The notes under the pieces are model-generated. The model was not told the origin of the DNA, did no database searches, and saw only the letters and a list, made by a program, of their open reading frames with translations. A stretch of 7,178 nt of DNA from Bacteroidota bacterium (GTDB taxonomy: Bacteria > Bacteroidota > Bacteroidia > Bacteroidales > JAAYUG01): NCBI GenBank assembly GCA_021812865.1, contig JAKAMP010000138.1:1-7178 (forward strand), given 5' to 3'. How positions within the stretch are numbered: the first letter of the stretch is position 1; each line of letters begins with the position of its first letter. Positions 1 through 6,335 of this stretch are shown in pieces. The translations under genes and the position numbers were made by a program.

Positions 1-1379
1 GCTTTCCCCTGCGGAATAAAGGAATAGCCGCCCTTAATCCCGAGGTCATTCAACATGCGGTTGCGGAATACCGATTTAAAGGAACCCTCTGCCAACACGG
101 CCACAGGAAGATAAGAAAGGTTGAAGTCCTGCGGAGTGGGCTTTCTTTGGATCTCTTCAAGACTGATGATGGCCGGAACCTTCACCAGGCGCGCATATTC
201 CGAACTGCTCAGCAGCACAGTCCGTTTAACCAGGGAATCCTTTCCCAGGGTATCAATCACCGAAGGGAACTCCGATTTCACCAGTTGGACATACCGTGTG
301 GCCGGGTTGGTTCGGGAAGGCTGGAGCAAAGGATAATAAAACCAGGGAGCAGGGTAGAAATTCGCTTCCGAGCCTTCGGGCGCTGTATTGACCGGAATAT
401 TGGCACACACTGCATCCTGCAGCAGACTGGGATTGATACGGAGGCCATAACGGAACAACATATCGTCAAGATTCAGGGAATTGATGGTTGCCATGGTAGC
501 TCCGCCCACCAGAGTATCGAGACTGGCCTTCACCTCATCGAGAAAGAACAGCGCCTTGCCCCCTTTCATGATATACTGGTCAATGGCAAACTTGTCGGCC
601 TCGCTGAAAGGAACACGTGGCTTCGCAATGACCACCGCTGCATACCCATCGAGCCTGCTGGCATTGCTATCGATCCGTATCCGGTCAACCTGGTAATAAT
701 TTAGCAATTCCATGGTAATGTCGTCGGTCTCATACTGATTCAGCTCCCCATGACCTTCAATAAAAGCGATCTTAATGGGCGGAGTCGAAATCCTCCTGAT
801 CACCTGGATCAGTTCATATTCGAGTGACTGTATGGAATTGTTGAGGTTCTCCTCGGCGCTAAGGGACGCATTGTTTTTCAACAGGTTCACCGGCATCTCC
901 ATTTTCCTGAACGAGATAATGGCCCCGGGAACCACCGGTTTTTCAGAGGTCCCTCCTTCCCTGTCGCGATCCATGATGTTGGTGATGCGAAGCCCCTTGT
1001 TTGTCAGTTCGGTCATCATACGGTCCCGGTCCTTGGCGTCCTCGCTTTTCTGGGGATTGACAAACTCATACTCCAGGTTGTCGCCGGCATAGATCCTGAA
1101 TTCATCGAGCAAGTCGCGGATTCGCTCTTCCATCTTTTTAAAACCTATGGGCATATCCCCATCGAGGTACACTTTCACAAACACCACATCATCCAACTGT
1201 TTCAGTACCTTTTTGGTTTCTTTGGAAAGAGTATATCGTTTTTCGGCGGTCAGATCGATGCGGAAATGCAGAAAATTGGAGAGGTAGAGCACAAGGACAA
1301 GGATCAAAACGGCATATGCCAGCGAAAGAAGGCTTTTTCGGCGGGAATCACGGGGTGTTATGTTTTTGTTATCTTCCAT
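1..1379 (-). CDS. gldG: GldG, gliding-associated ABC transporter auxiliary protein (C-terminus cut by window edge)
   Basis: 459 complete codons are readable without a stop from the ATG at 1379 to the left edge, so the C-terminus is missing (family members are about 550-570 residues and usually end in a second membrane helix). Seen: a basic N-terminus, one membrane helix at about residues 17-36, then the family wording IDLTAEKRYTLS (41-52), IAFIEGHGELNQY (204-216), a QYIMKGGKALFFLDE segment (268-282) and LDDMLFRYGLRIN (304-316). This matches GldG and the ABC_transp_aux-type extracytoplasmic domain. Known: GldG works with permease GldF and ATPase GldA as a putative ABC transporter first linked to gliding in Flavobacterium johnsoniae; homologues also occur in non-gliding Bacteroidota and the substrate is unknown. 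The start lies 6 bases after the gldF stop, implying one transcript and coupled translation. No strong Shine-Dalgarno precedes it. Assignment is secure; motility cannot be inferred. Confidence 0.93.
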   Translation of the reverse strand, partial: MEDNKNITPRDSRRKSLLSLAYAVLILVLVLYLSNFLHFRIDLTAEKRYTLSKETKKVLKQLDDVVFVKVYLDGDMPIGFKKMEERIRDLLDEFRIYAGDNLEYEFVNPQKSEDAKDRDRMMTELTNKGLRITNIMDRDREGGTSEKPVVPGAIISFRKMEMPVNLLKNNASLSAEENLNNSIQSLEYELIQVIRRISTPPIKIAFIEGHGELNQYETDDITMELLNYYQVDRIRIDSNASRLDGYAAVVIAKPRVPFSEADKFAIDQYIMKGGKALFFLDEVKASLDTLVGGATMATINSLNLDDMLFRYGLRINPSLLQDAVCANIPVNTAPEGSEANFYPAPWFYYPLLQPSRTNPATRYVQLVKSEFPSVIDTLGKDSLVKRTVLLSSSEYARLVKVPAIISLEEIQRKPTPQDFNLSYLPVAVLAEGSFKSVFRNRMLNDLGIKGGYSFIPQGK

Positions 1380-1385
1380 GCGCTG

Positions 1386-2117
1386 TTACCATTTTCGGCT
1401 GTCGAGGGAGGTTTTGGTCAATACCAAAAAGAGAGCAATCACACCCAGATAATACGTTACATCGGCAGTATCGATCACACCCCGGCTGAGTGATTTATAA
1501 TGTTCGCTGATACCCAGGTAGAGGATAAAACTCTCTGCATTTTTGAATACAGGCAGTCCGCTCAGCATATCGAAGCCCGAATAGAGCAGGAAACTGATCA
1601 CTACAGCAAGCAGGAAGGCAATGATCTGGTTTTCCGTAAGCGAGCTGGCAAAAAGTCCGATGGCCGCATAGATGGCCGCCAGGAAGAAGAGACCAATATA
1701 TGAACCCCAGGTACCTCCTGTATCGATATTTCCCGGCGGGTTACCGAGAAGGTATACCGAAAGATAATACACAAGCGAAGGGATGAGGATGAGCAGCACC
1801 AGCAGCACGGCTGCCAGGTACTTGGCCCATACTATCTGCATGGAGGTGAGCGGGCGGGTAAGCAAGAGCTCGAGGGTTCCGGTGCGTTTTTCTTCGGCAA
1901 ACATCCTCATGGTCACTGCAGGCGCCAGAAACAGGAATACCCATGGTGCAATGAAAAACAGGGGGTCCAGGGTGGCATAGCCGGAATCAGGGATGTTCAT
2001 GTCGCCGGGAAAAACCCAGAGAAAAAGACTGGTTACCAGGAGGAAGATGAAGATCACCACATAGCCCGACAATGAACTGACAAAGCCACGGATCTCCTTT
2101 TTCAGCAAACTGAGCAT
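1386..2117 (-). CDS. gldF: GldF, gliding-associated ABC transporter permease
   Basis: This is a complete 243-residue integral membrane protein, the usual length for GldF. About six hydrophobic segments are visible (roughly 18-36, 53-71, 99-122, 140-159, 164-182, 221-236). Family wording includes MRMFAEEKRTGTLELLLTRP (70-89), which is the cytoplasmic coupling region typical of ABC-2 type permeases that contacts the ATPase, and GISEHYKSLSRGVIDT (202-217), typical of the GldF C-terminal half. It is expected to form the inner-membrane channel of the GldA-GldF-GldG transporter; the transported substrate is unknown. The ATG at 2117 is preceded by a short leader and a good Bacteroidota-type promoter match, so gldF probably heads its own transcript, with gldG following 6 bases after its TAA stop. 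No gldA lies in the window; in known genomes it is often encoded elsewhere. Confidence 0.95.
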   Translation of the reverse strand: MLSLLKKEIRGFVSSLSGYVVIFIFLLVTSLFLWVFPGDMNIPDSGYATLDPLFFIAPWVFLFLAPAVTMRMFAEEKRTGTLELLLTRPLTSMQIVWAKYLAAVLLVLLILIPSLVYYLSVYLLGNPPGNIDTGGTWGSYIGLFFLAAIYAAIGLFASSLTENQIIAFLLAVVISFLLYSGFDMLSGLPVFKNAESFILYLGISEHYKSLSRGVIDTADVTYYLGVIALFLVLTKTSLDSRKW

Positions 2118-2136
2118 ATTTCAGAAAACTTGCAGG

Positions 2137-2167
2137 CAAATTTAATTGAATTTTGAATCGATGCAAG
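2137..2167 (-). promoter_or_regulatory. Candidate Bacteroidota sigma-ABfr promoter for gldFG
   Basis: Read on the minus strand, TAAATTTG (2144-2137) is a perfect match to the Bacteroides/Flavobacterium -7 consensus TAnnTTTG. CTTG (2167-2164), 19 bases upstream, matches three of four positions of the -33 TTTG element at a permitted spacing. Transcription would start near 2130, leaving a leader of only about 12 bases before the gldF ATG. Sequence match only; AT-rich gaps give some matches by chance. Confidence 0.5.
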
Positions 2168-2216
2168 GATTCTTTGCGGTATGTTGGCCGTCAACGCATT
2201 TGCCAGGTCCACCATT

Positions 2217-3092
2217 TTAGCGGTGAAGGTACATTTCGGCTACCACAAATATGGCGAAGATGATGCTTGCCAGTCCGTTCGTGGTAAAGAAAGCTACGTT
2301 GAGACGGGAGATATCCTTCGGGCTGATGATGAAGTGCTGATAGGCCAGCAGTCCAATAAATATTACTGATCCTAGCCAATATATCCAACCGAAACCGGCC
2401 ATGATCCCGGCTCCGACCACCAGAACAGCGGCAAAGGTATGTACCACGGAGGACAGAAACATGGCTCTTTTCCTTCCCAGAAGAACCGGAACGGACTTCA
2501 GGCGTTCATTCTTGTCAAAATCCTCATCCTGCAGGGCATAAATGATATCAAATCCGCCTACCCAAAGCATTACTATAAGGGAATAGATGAGAGGCAACAG
2601 TGCAAAATGGGCAGTTACAGCCAGGTAGGCGCCAATGGGCGCCAGTGAAAGCCCCAGTCCAAGTACAAAGTGACTCAGCGAGGTAAATTTCTTGGTAAAA
2701 CTGTACCCCAGGACAACGGCCAGGGCTACGGGAGAAAGCTTCAAAACAAGGGGATTGATAAAGGAGGTGCAGATCATGAACAACAGGGAACTGATCATTA
2801 CGAGGTGGATAGCCGATCGCGGGCGGATAATCCCGGCAGGTATTTCCCTGAGGGCGGTGCGTGGGTTGCTGGCATCGATCTCCCGGTCAACATAACGGTT
2901 GAAAGCCATGGCAGCGGTACGCGCAAAGACCATGCACAGTAATACCAAAATAAACGACCGCAAGGTAAATGAATAGCCTTCGTGCTGAACAGCCAGGAAA
3001 TACCCGATCAACGCAAAAGGCATGGCAAATACGGTATGACTGAATTTGACCAGCGAAAAATAGTCCTTGATCTTCCCGTTCTTCTCCTTCAT
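2217..3092 (-). CDS. UbiA-superfamily prenyltransferase, MqnP / 'UbiA-other' type
   Basis: A complete 291-residue membrane protein with about eight to nine hydrophobic segments. Both Asp-rich prenyl-diphosphate/Mg sites of the superfamily are intact: N65-x3-D69-x3-D73 (NRYVDREID) and D182-IIYALQ-D189-x3-D193. The N-terminal wording FSLVKFSHTVFAMPFALIG (12-30) is typical of the putative 4-hydroxybenzoate polyprenyltransferase group found in Bacteroidota, Chlamydiae and Epsilonproteobacteria, members of which (MqnP) prenylate the naphthoate intermediate of the futalosine menaquinone pathway. Bacteroidota do not make ubiquinone, so a menaquinone role is more plausible than 4-hydroxybenzoate prenylation; this is inference. 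It starts 3 bases after the macrodomain gene stop (TGA-GAT-ATG), and the in-phase TGA prevents a longer start. MenA, or another UbiA branch such as a lipid prenyltransferase, is less likely. The family is certain, the substrate is not. Confidence 0.88.
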   Translation of the reverse strand: MKEKNGKIKDYFSLVKFSHTVFAMPFALIGYFLAVQHEGYSFTLRSFILVLLCMVFARTAAMAFNRYVDREIDASNPRTALREIPAGIIRPRSAIHLVMISSLLFMICTSFINPLVLKLSPVALAVVLGYSFTKKFTSLSHFVLGLGLSLAPIGAYLAVTAHFALLPLIYSLIVMLWVGGFDIIYALQDEDFDKNERLKSVPVLLGRKRAMFLSSVVHTFAAVLVVGAGIMAGFGWIYWLGSVIFIGLLAYQHFIISPKDISRLNVAFFTTNGLASIIFAIFVVAEMYLHR

Positions 3093-3095
3093 ATC

Positions 3096-3599
3096 TCAAT
3101 CCAAATAACTGGAATATATCTGAACATTATCCTCATCATAGCAAACAAAAATGACCTTTTCCGGTTCGGTATGCGCTTCAAAAAATTCTTTCACAGCCTG
3201 TACTGCCACCTGGGCAGCTTTTTCCTTTGGATACCCGTATACGCCCGTGCTGATGGCAGGGAAAGCAATGGTTTGCAGGCGTTTTTCTTCGGCCAGCCTG
3301 AGGCTGCTCAGATAACATGCTCGCAGAAGCGCAGGTTCATTTTGATTGCCTCCGTGCCAAACAGGGCCTACGGTATGTATGACGTATTTTGCAGGTAAAT
3401 GATATCCTTTCGTAATGCGGGCTTCACCAGTAGGACAACCGCCAAGTCCCCTGCATTCTTCGAGGAGAGAAGTACCTGCGGCACGATGTATTGCCCCATC
3501 AACCCCGCCGCCACCCAGCAGCGTGCGATTGGCCGCATTCACTATTGCATCCACATGCAGCATAGTAATATCTCCAATAACCAGTTCAATCCTGTCCAT
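3096..3599 (-). CDS. Macrodomain protein, O-acetyl-ADP-ribose deacetylase / ADP-ribosyl hydrolase (YmdB/MacroD-like)
   Basis: A complete 167-residue single-domain protein, the usual length for stand-alone MacroD-type enzymes. Motifs in order: GDIT (9-12, adenine-binding Asp10), VNAAN (20-24), [10 protein letters not shown] (29-38), CPTGEA (55-60), YVIHTVGP (72-79) and the phosphate loop [11 protein letters not shown] (114-124). Asn24 and Asp34 align with the catalytic pair of E. coli YmdB (Asn25, Asp35), so the enzyme should be active. The family removes acetyl groups from O-acetyl-ADP-ribose (a sirtuin product) and mono-ADP-ribose from acidic residues in the cytoplasm. An SD-like AAGGAA (3615-3610), inside the end of pheT, precedes the ATG by 10 bases. 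The pheT TGA is in phase two codons upstream, which fixes this ATG as the earliest possible start. It sits 6 bases after pheT and 3 before the prenyltransferase, so it belongs to that operon. No ADP-ribosyltransferase toxin lies beside it, so a DarG-like antitoxin role is unlikely. Confidence 0.93.
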   Translation of the reverse strand: MDRIELVIGDITMLHVDAIVNAANRTLLGGGGVDGAIHRAAGTSLLEECRGLGGCPTGEARITKGYHLPAKYVIHTVGPVWHGGNQNEPALLRACYLSSLRLAEEKRLQTIAFPAISTGVYGYPKEKAAQVAVQAVKEFFEAHTEPEKVIFVCYDEDNVQIYSSYLD

Positions 3600-3605
3600 A
3601 AGACA

Positions 3606-6068
3606 TCATTTCCTTACTACTGCGCCAAGCCTATCGGCATATGCCTTCATCACTTTCTCCATGATCCGGTCAATTTCGGCGTCCGTAAGCGTTTTATTCA
3701 GGTCCTGAAGGATAAAACTCAGGGCATACGATTTTTTTCCCTTTTCAACCTGGTCTCCCATATATACATCGAACAGGTCAACCCGGCGAATCAGGTTCTT
3801 TTCCGTTTCAAGGGCAACTTTCCTGAGCTCGGAAAACTTCACCTGTTCATTGAGCATGAGGGACAAATCCCTTCGCACTTCCGGATATTTAGGCAATTCA
3901 CGATAAAGAACCTTATGGTCTTTCACCCCCTCTATTACTGTTTTCCATTGAAAATCAGCAAAATAAACAGGAGCCTGGATATCAAACTTTTGCAGCAGCG
4001 ACGGGTGAACGATGCCGAAATCAACCAGTTGGCCTTTCTTTACCGTATACCGCAGCGCTTCCGAAAAGACATCCGATTCAAATTCCTCTGCTATAATAGA
4101 ATCTTCCGCTATACCCAGTTTTTCAAGCAGAAAATGAACGGTTGACCTTAGTGTATAAAAAGAAGAAGGCTTTTCTTCAGAAGCCCAGTTTTTATATGAT
4201 TTATTCCCGGTAATGAACAGGCCCAGGTGCATCTCTTCGGAATACTTCCCAAGAGCATCCTTCCCGTTGGTTTTACCCATAAAGTAGCAGTTCCCGAATT
4301 CATATAAATTCAGGTCGGGGCTCTTCCGGTTGATGTTATAAATGATTGCCTCCAGTCCGCCAAACAGCAAGGTCTGCCTCATGCAGTTTAGGTCGCTGCT
4401 CAGGGGATTGTATATGCGTGCCAGTTGTTCTTCCGGGAAGGAAACACTGCCGGTGTAGTAGGAAGATTTGGTAAGAGAGTTCGACATGATCTCGTTGTAT
4501 CCATGGCCCGAAAGATACTCCGATACGCTGAATTGCACCTTTTCCTTATCAGGGCGGGAAACATACGACAAGGTTGACAATACCTTATCGGGGAACTCCA
4601 CGTTGTTGTATCCATAAATCCGGAGTACTTCCTCCACGATATCGGCTTCTTTCTTCACATCGACATGATAGGGGGGTACGCGGACCAGCAGTACATCGTC
4701 GTTTTCCCTCTCCATAATCATTTCGAGGGAGTTGAGTATCTGCCGTACAATTGCCTTATCTATTTTCTTACCGATGAGTGCATACATGCGCTCCCAGGAT
4801 ACCTCCACCATAAAATCGCTTATGGGCTTCGGATAGCGGTCGATGATCTCTGAGGAGATTGATCCGCCGCCGGTTTCCCTAATGAGGAGGGCAGCGCGTT
4901 TCAGGGCAAAGGTCACCATGTTCGGATCGGTTCCGCGCTCGAAGTGGAAGGACGCATCGGTTGACAACCCGTGCCTGCGGGCAGTCTTCCGCACAGAAAC
5001 CGGATTGAAATAGGCGCTTTCGATGAATATATTCACAGTTTTTTCAGTGATTCCCGAATGCAGCCCGCCGAATACTCCACCAATGGCCATGCCTTCATTG
5101 GCATTGCATATCATGAGGTCTTCGGCCGAAAGGGTTCTTTCCACTCCATCGAGGGTAACGAATTTTGTTCCTTCAGGCAAGGTTTTCACCACGATTTTTT
5201 CCCCTTTGATCTCACTGGCGTCGAATGCATGCAGGGGCTGACCCAGTTCATGCAACACGTAGTTGGTCACATCCACCACGTTATTGATCGGGTTCAACCC
5301 AATGGCTTTCAACCTGTTCTGTAGCCATTCAGGGGAAGGCTTTACCGTTACGCCGCTGAGGGTCACGCCCGCATACCTCGGACAGGCTTCCTCATTTTCT
5401 ATCTGAACATCGATAAACAGTTTCTTGTTATCGGTTTCAAACTCGTCGACAAATGGCCGGTGCGCCTTAACAGCAGAGGTAAGGTTGCCTGCAATGGTAA
5501 AATAAGCCGCCAGGTCGCGGGCAATTCCGTAATGCGAACCTGAACCTATCCGATTCGGCGTAAGTCCGATTTCAAAACGCACATCGCCAACCACCTTGAA
5601 ATATTCAGCTGCAGGTGTTCCCACAACAGCCTCAGGCGGCAATACCAGGATTCCCTCGTGCGAAGTTCCAATGCCTATCTCATCTTCGGCACAGATCATT
5701 CCCTCAGATTCTTCACCCCTGATCTTTGCCTTTTTGATCTCAAAACTGTCATTCCCTTTATAGATCATGGTTCCCACAGTGGCAACCACCACTTTCTGTC
5801 CTGCAGCCACATTGGGCGCACCACAAACAATGTTCAACAGGGAACCTGTCCCCGCATTAACCGTGGTGACACTCAGTTTATCAGCATTGGGATGCTTTTT
5901 GCAGGTGATCACCTCGCCAATTACAAACCCTTTTAAACCACCCTTTACCGAGTGGAATTCTTCCATGCCTTCCACTTCCAGTCCTAAATTCACCAAAACC
6001 TCGGCAATCTGCTCAGGGGTTTGTTCAAATTCAATGTACTCTTTTAACCAGTTGTATGAAATTTTCAT
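3606..6068 (-). CDS. pheT: Phenylalanine--tRNA ligase beta subunit
   Basis: A complete 820-residue protein, the normal length in Bacteroidota (E. coli about 795). PheT pairs with PheS as an alpha2-beta2 enzyme charging tRNA-Phe; the beta chain binds tRNA and edits Tyr-tRNA-Phe. Domains read in order: EMAP/OB-type tRNA-binding (about 43-155, with GEVITCKKHPNADKL and VCGAPNV), B3/B4 editing module (about 220-392, with GLNPINNVVDVTNYV and GGVFGGLHSG), B5 (about 412-487, with PPYHVD and EEVLRIYGYNNV), aaRS-like core (about 490-715), and the anticodon-binding FDX-ACB domain (about 725-818, beginning near YPEVRRDLSLML). The B5 magnesium ligands D470, D476, E479 and E480 are present at canonical spacing. 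Two positions depart from near-invariant wording: TPNRIG (170-175, normally Asp at 175 or its neighbour) and DASFHFERG (371-379, normally Arg where His stands). PheS is not in the window, so the two genes are not adjacent on this side. It appears to lead the pheT-macrodomain-prenyltransferase operon. Confidence 0.98.
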   Translation of the reverse strand: MKISYNWLKEYIEFEQTPEQIAEVLVNLGLEVEGMEEFHSVKGGLKGFVIGEVITCKKHPNADKLSVTTVNAGTGSLLNIVCGAPNVAAGQKVVVATVGTMIYKGNDSFEIKKAKIRGEESEGMICAEDEIGIGTSHEGILVLPPEAVVGTPAAEYFKVVGDVRFEIGLTPNRIGSGSHYGIARDLAAYFTIAGNLTSAVKAHRPFVDEFETDNKKLFIDVQIENEEACPRYAGVTLSGVTVKPSPEWLQNRLKAIGLNPINNVVDVTNYVLHELGQPLHAFDASEIKGEKIVVKTLPEGTKFVTLDGVERTLSAEDLMICNANEGMAIGGVFGGLHSGITEKTVNIFIESAYFNPVSVRKTARRHGLSTDASFHFERGTDPNMVTFALKRAALLIRETGGGSISSEIIDRYPKPISDFMVEVSWERMYALIGKKIDKAIVRQILNSLEMIMERENDDVLLVRVPPYHVDVKKEADIVEEVLRIYGYNNVEFPDKVLSTLSYVSRPDKEKVQFSVSEYLSGHGYNEIMSNSLTKSSYYTGSVSFPEEQLARIYNPLSSDLNCMRQTLLFGGLEAIIYNINRKSPDLNLYEFGNCYFMGKTNGKDALGKYSEEMHLGLFITGNKSYKNWASEEKPSSFYTLRSTVHFLLEKLGIAEDSIIAEEFESDVFSEALRYTVKKGQLVDFGIVHPSLLQKFDIQAPVYFADFQWKTVIEGVKDHKVLYRELPKYPEVRRDLSLMLNEQVKFSELRKVALETEKNLIRRVDLFDVYMGDQVEKGKKSYALSFILQDLNKTLTDAEIDRIMEKVMKAYADRLGAVVRK

Positions 6069-6115
6069 ATTGCACTACTTGTATTCTGAATAATTTTGCC
6101 ATCAACTCTGATCAT
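6065..6115 (-). other. 16-codon upstream reading frame overlapping the pheT start (probably fortuitous)
   Basis: An ATG at 6115 opens a 16-codon frame reading MIRVDGKIIQNTSSAI, whose TGA overlaps the pheT ATG in an ATGA arrangement. This geometry can couple translation of a leader peptide to the next gene. Against a pheM-like attenuator, it contains no Phe codon and no terminator/antiterminator hairpins are evident. A chance frame of this length is common, so it is recorded only as a position. Confidence 0.15.
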
Positions 6116-6172
6116 GCACAGGAATATTACCTTCGCCGGTGGTTATGTGGCAGTTTCTGTTTTTTGAAGTCG

Positions 6173-6203
6173 CTAAATTATACTTTTTATGCTACTTATA
6201 AAA
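6173..6203 (-). promoter_or_regulatory. Weak candidate Bacteroidota promoter for the pheT operon
   Basis: On the minus strand TAATTTAG (6180-6173) matches TAnnTTTG with one mismatch, and TTTT (6203-6200) lies 19 bases upstream where TTTG is expected (one mismatch). It would give a leader of roughly 100 bases before pheT. The gap is AT-rich, so the match is not strong. Confidence 0.3.
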
Positions 6204-6237
6204 ATGATGATGGAATGTTGCCATTCTGAACAGCTCT

Positions 6238-6270
6238 GAAACCTGATTAGCGTATCGAAACTGATTACGC
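6238..6270. repeat. Imperfect tandem direct repeat in the gap upstream of pheT
   Basis: On the plus strand GAAACCTGATTAGCG (6238-6252) is followed at a 19-base period by GAAACTGATTACGC (6257-6270). The copies differ by one inserted C and a swapped GC/CG end. On the minus strand, GCGT (6269-6266) and ACGC (6254-6251) can also pair, with ATC/GAT extending the stem past a bulged A, to form a small hairpin. It could be a regulator site, a weak RNA structure or a local duplication. There is no T-run on the downstream side, so it is not a standard intrinsic terminator. Confidence 0.35.
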
Positions 6271-6335
6271 TCCGCAACACTTTGAAAACAAAAAGCTGTG
6301 GCTGAAGGATCTAAATACGGTAGAAACAATACATT

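Noticed and set aside
147..704. A 185-codon plus-strand open frame near the left edge.
   Set aside because: It lies wholly antisense to gldG, whose translation carries family motifs throughout; the plus-strand frame looks like a shadow.
2118..2216. An intrinsic terminator between the prenyltransferase gene and gldF.
   Set aside because: Only a 4-base GTTG/CAAC stem and a mismatched GCAAAG/CCTTGC pair are present, with no T-run after either.
3096..3599. A DarTG-like toxin-antitoxin or ADP-ribosylation defence module.
   Set aside because: The macrodomain protein is a short MacroD-type single domain and its neighbours are housekeeping genes; no ADP-ribosyltransferase toxin is present.
3399..4145. 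A 248-codon plus-strand open frame.
   Set aside because: It is antisense to the end of pheT and the start of the macrodomain gene, both of which have unmistakable family motifs; the plus-strand product has no recognisable domain.
6069..6335. A pheM-type attenuator, T-box or tRNA in the pheT leader.
   Set aside because: The leader frame has no Phe codon, there is no T-box-like sequence, no cloverleaf can be drawn, and no GC-rich hairpin is followed by a T-run.
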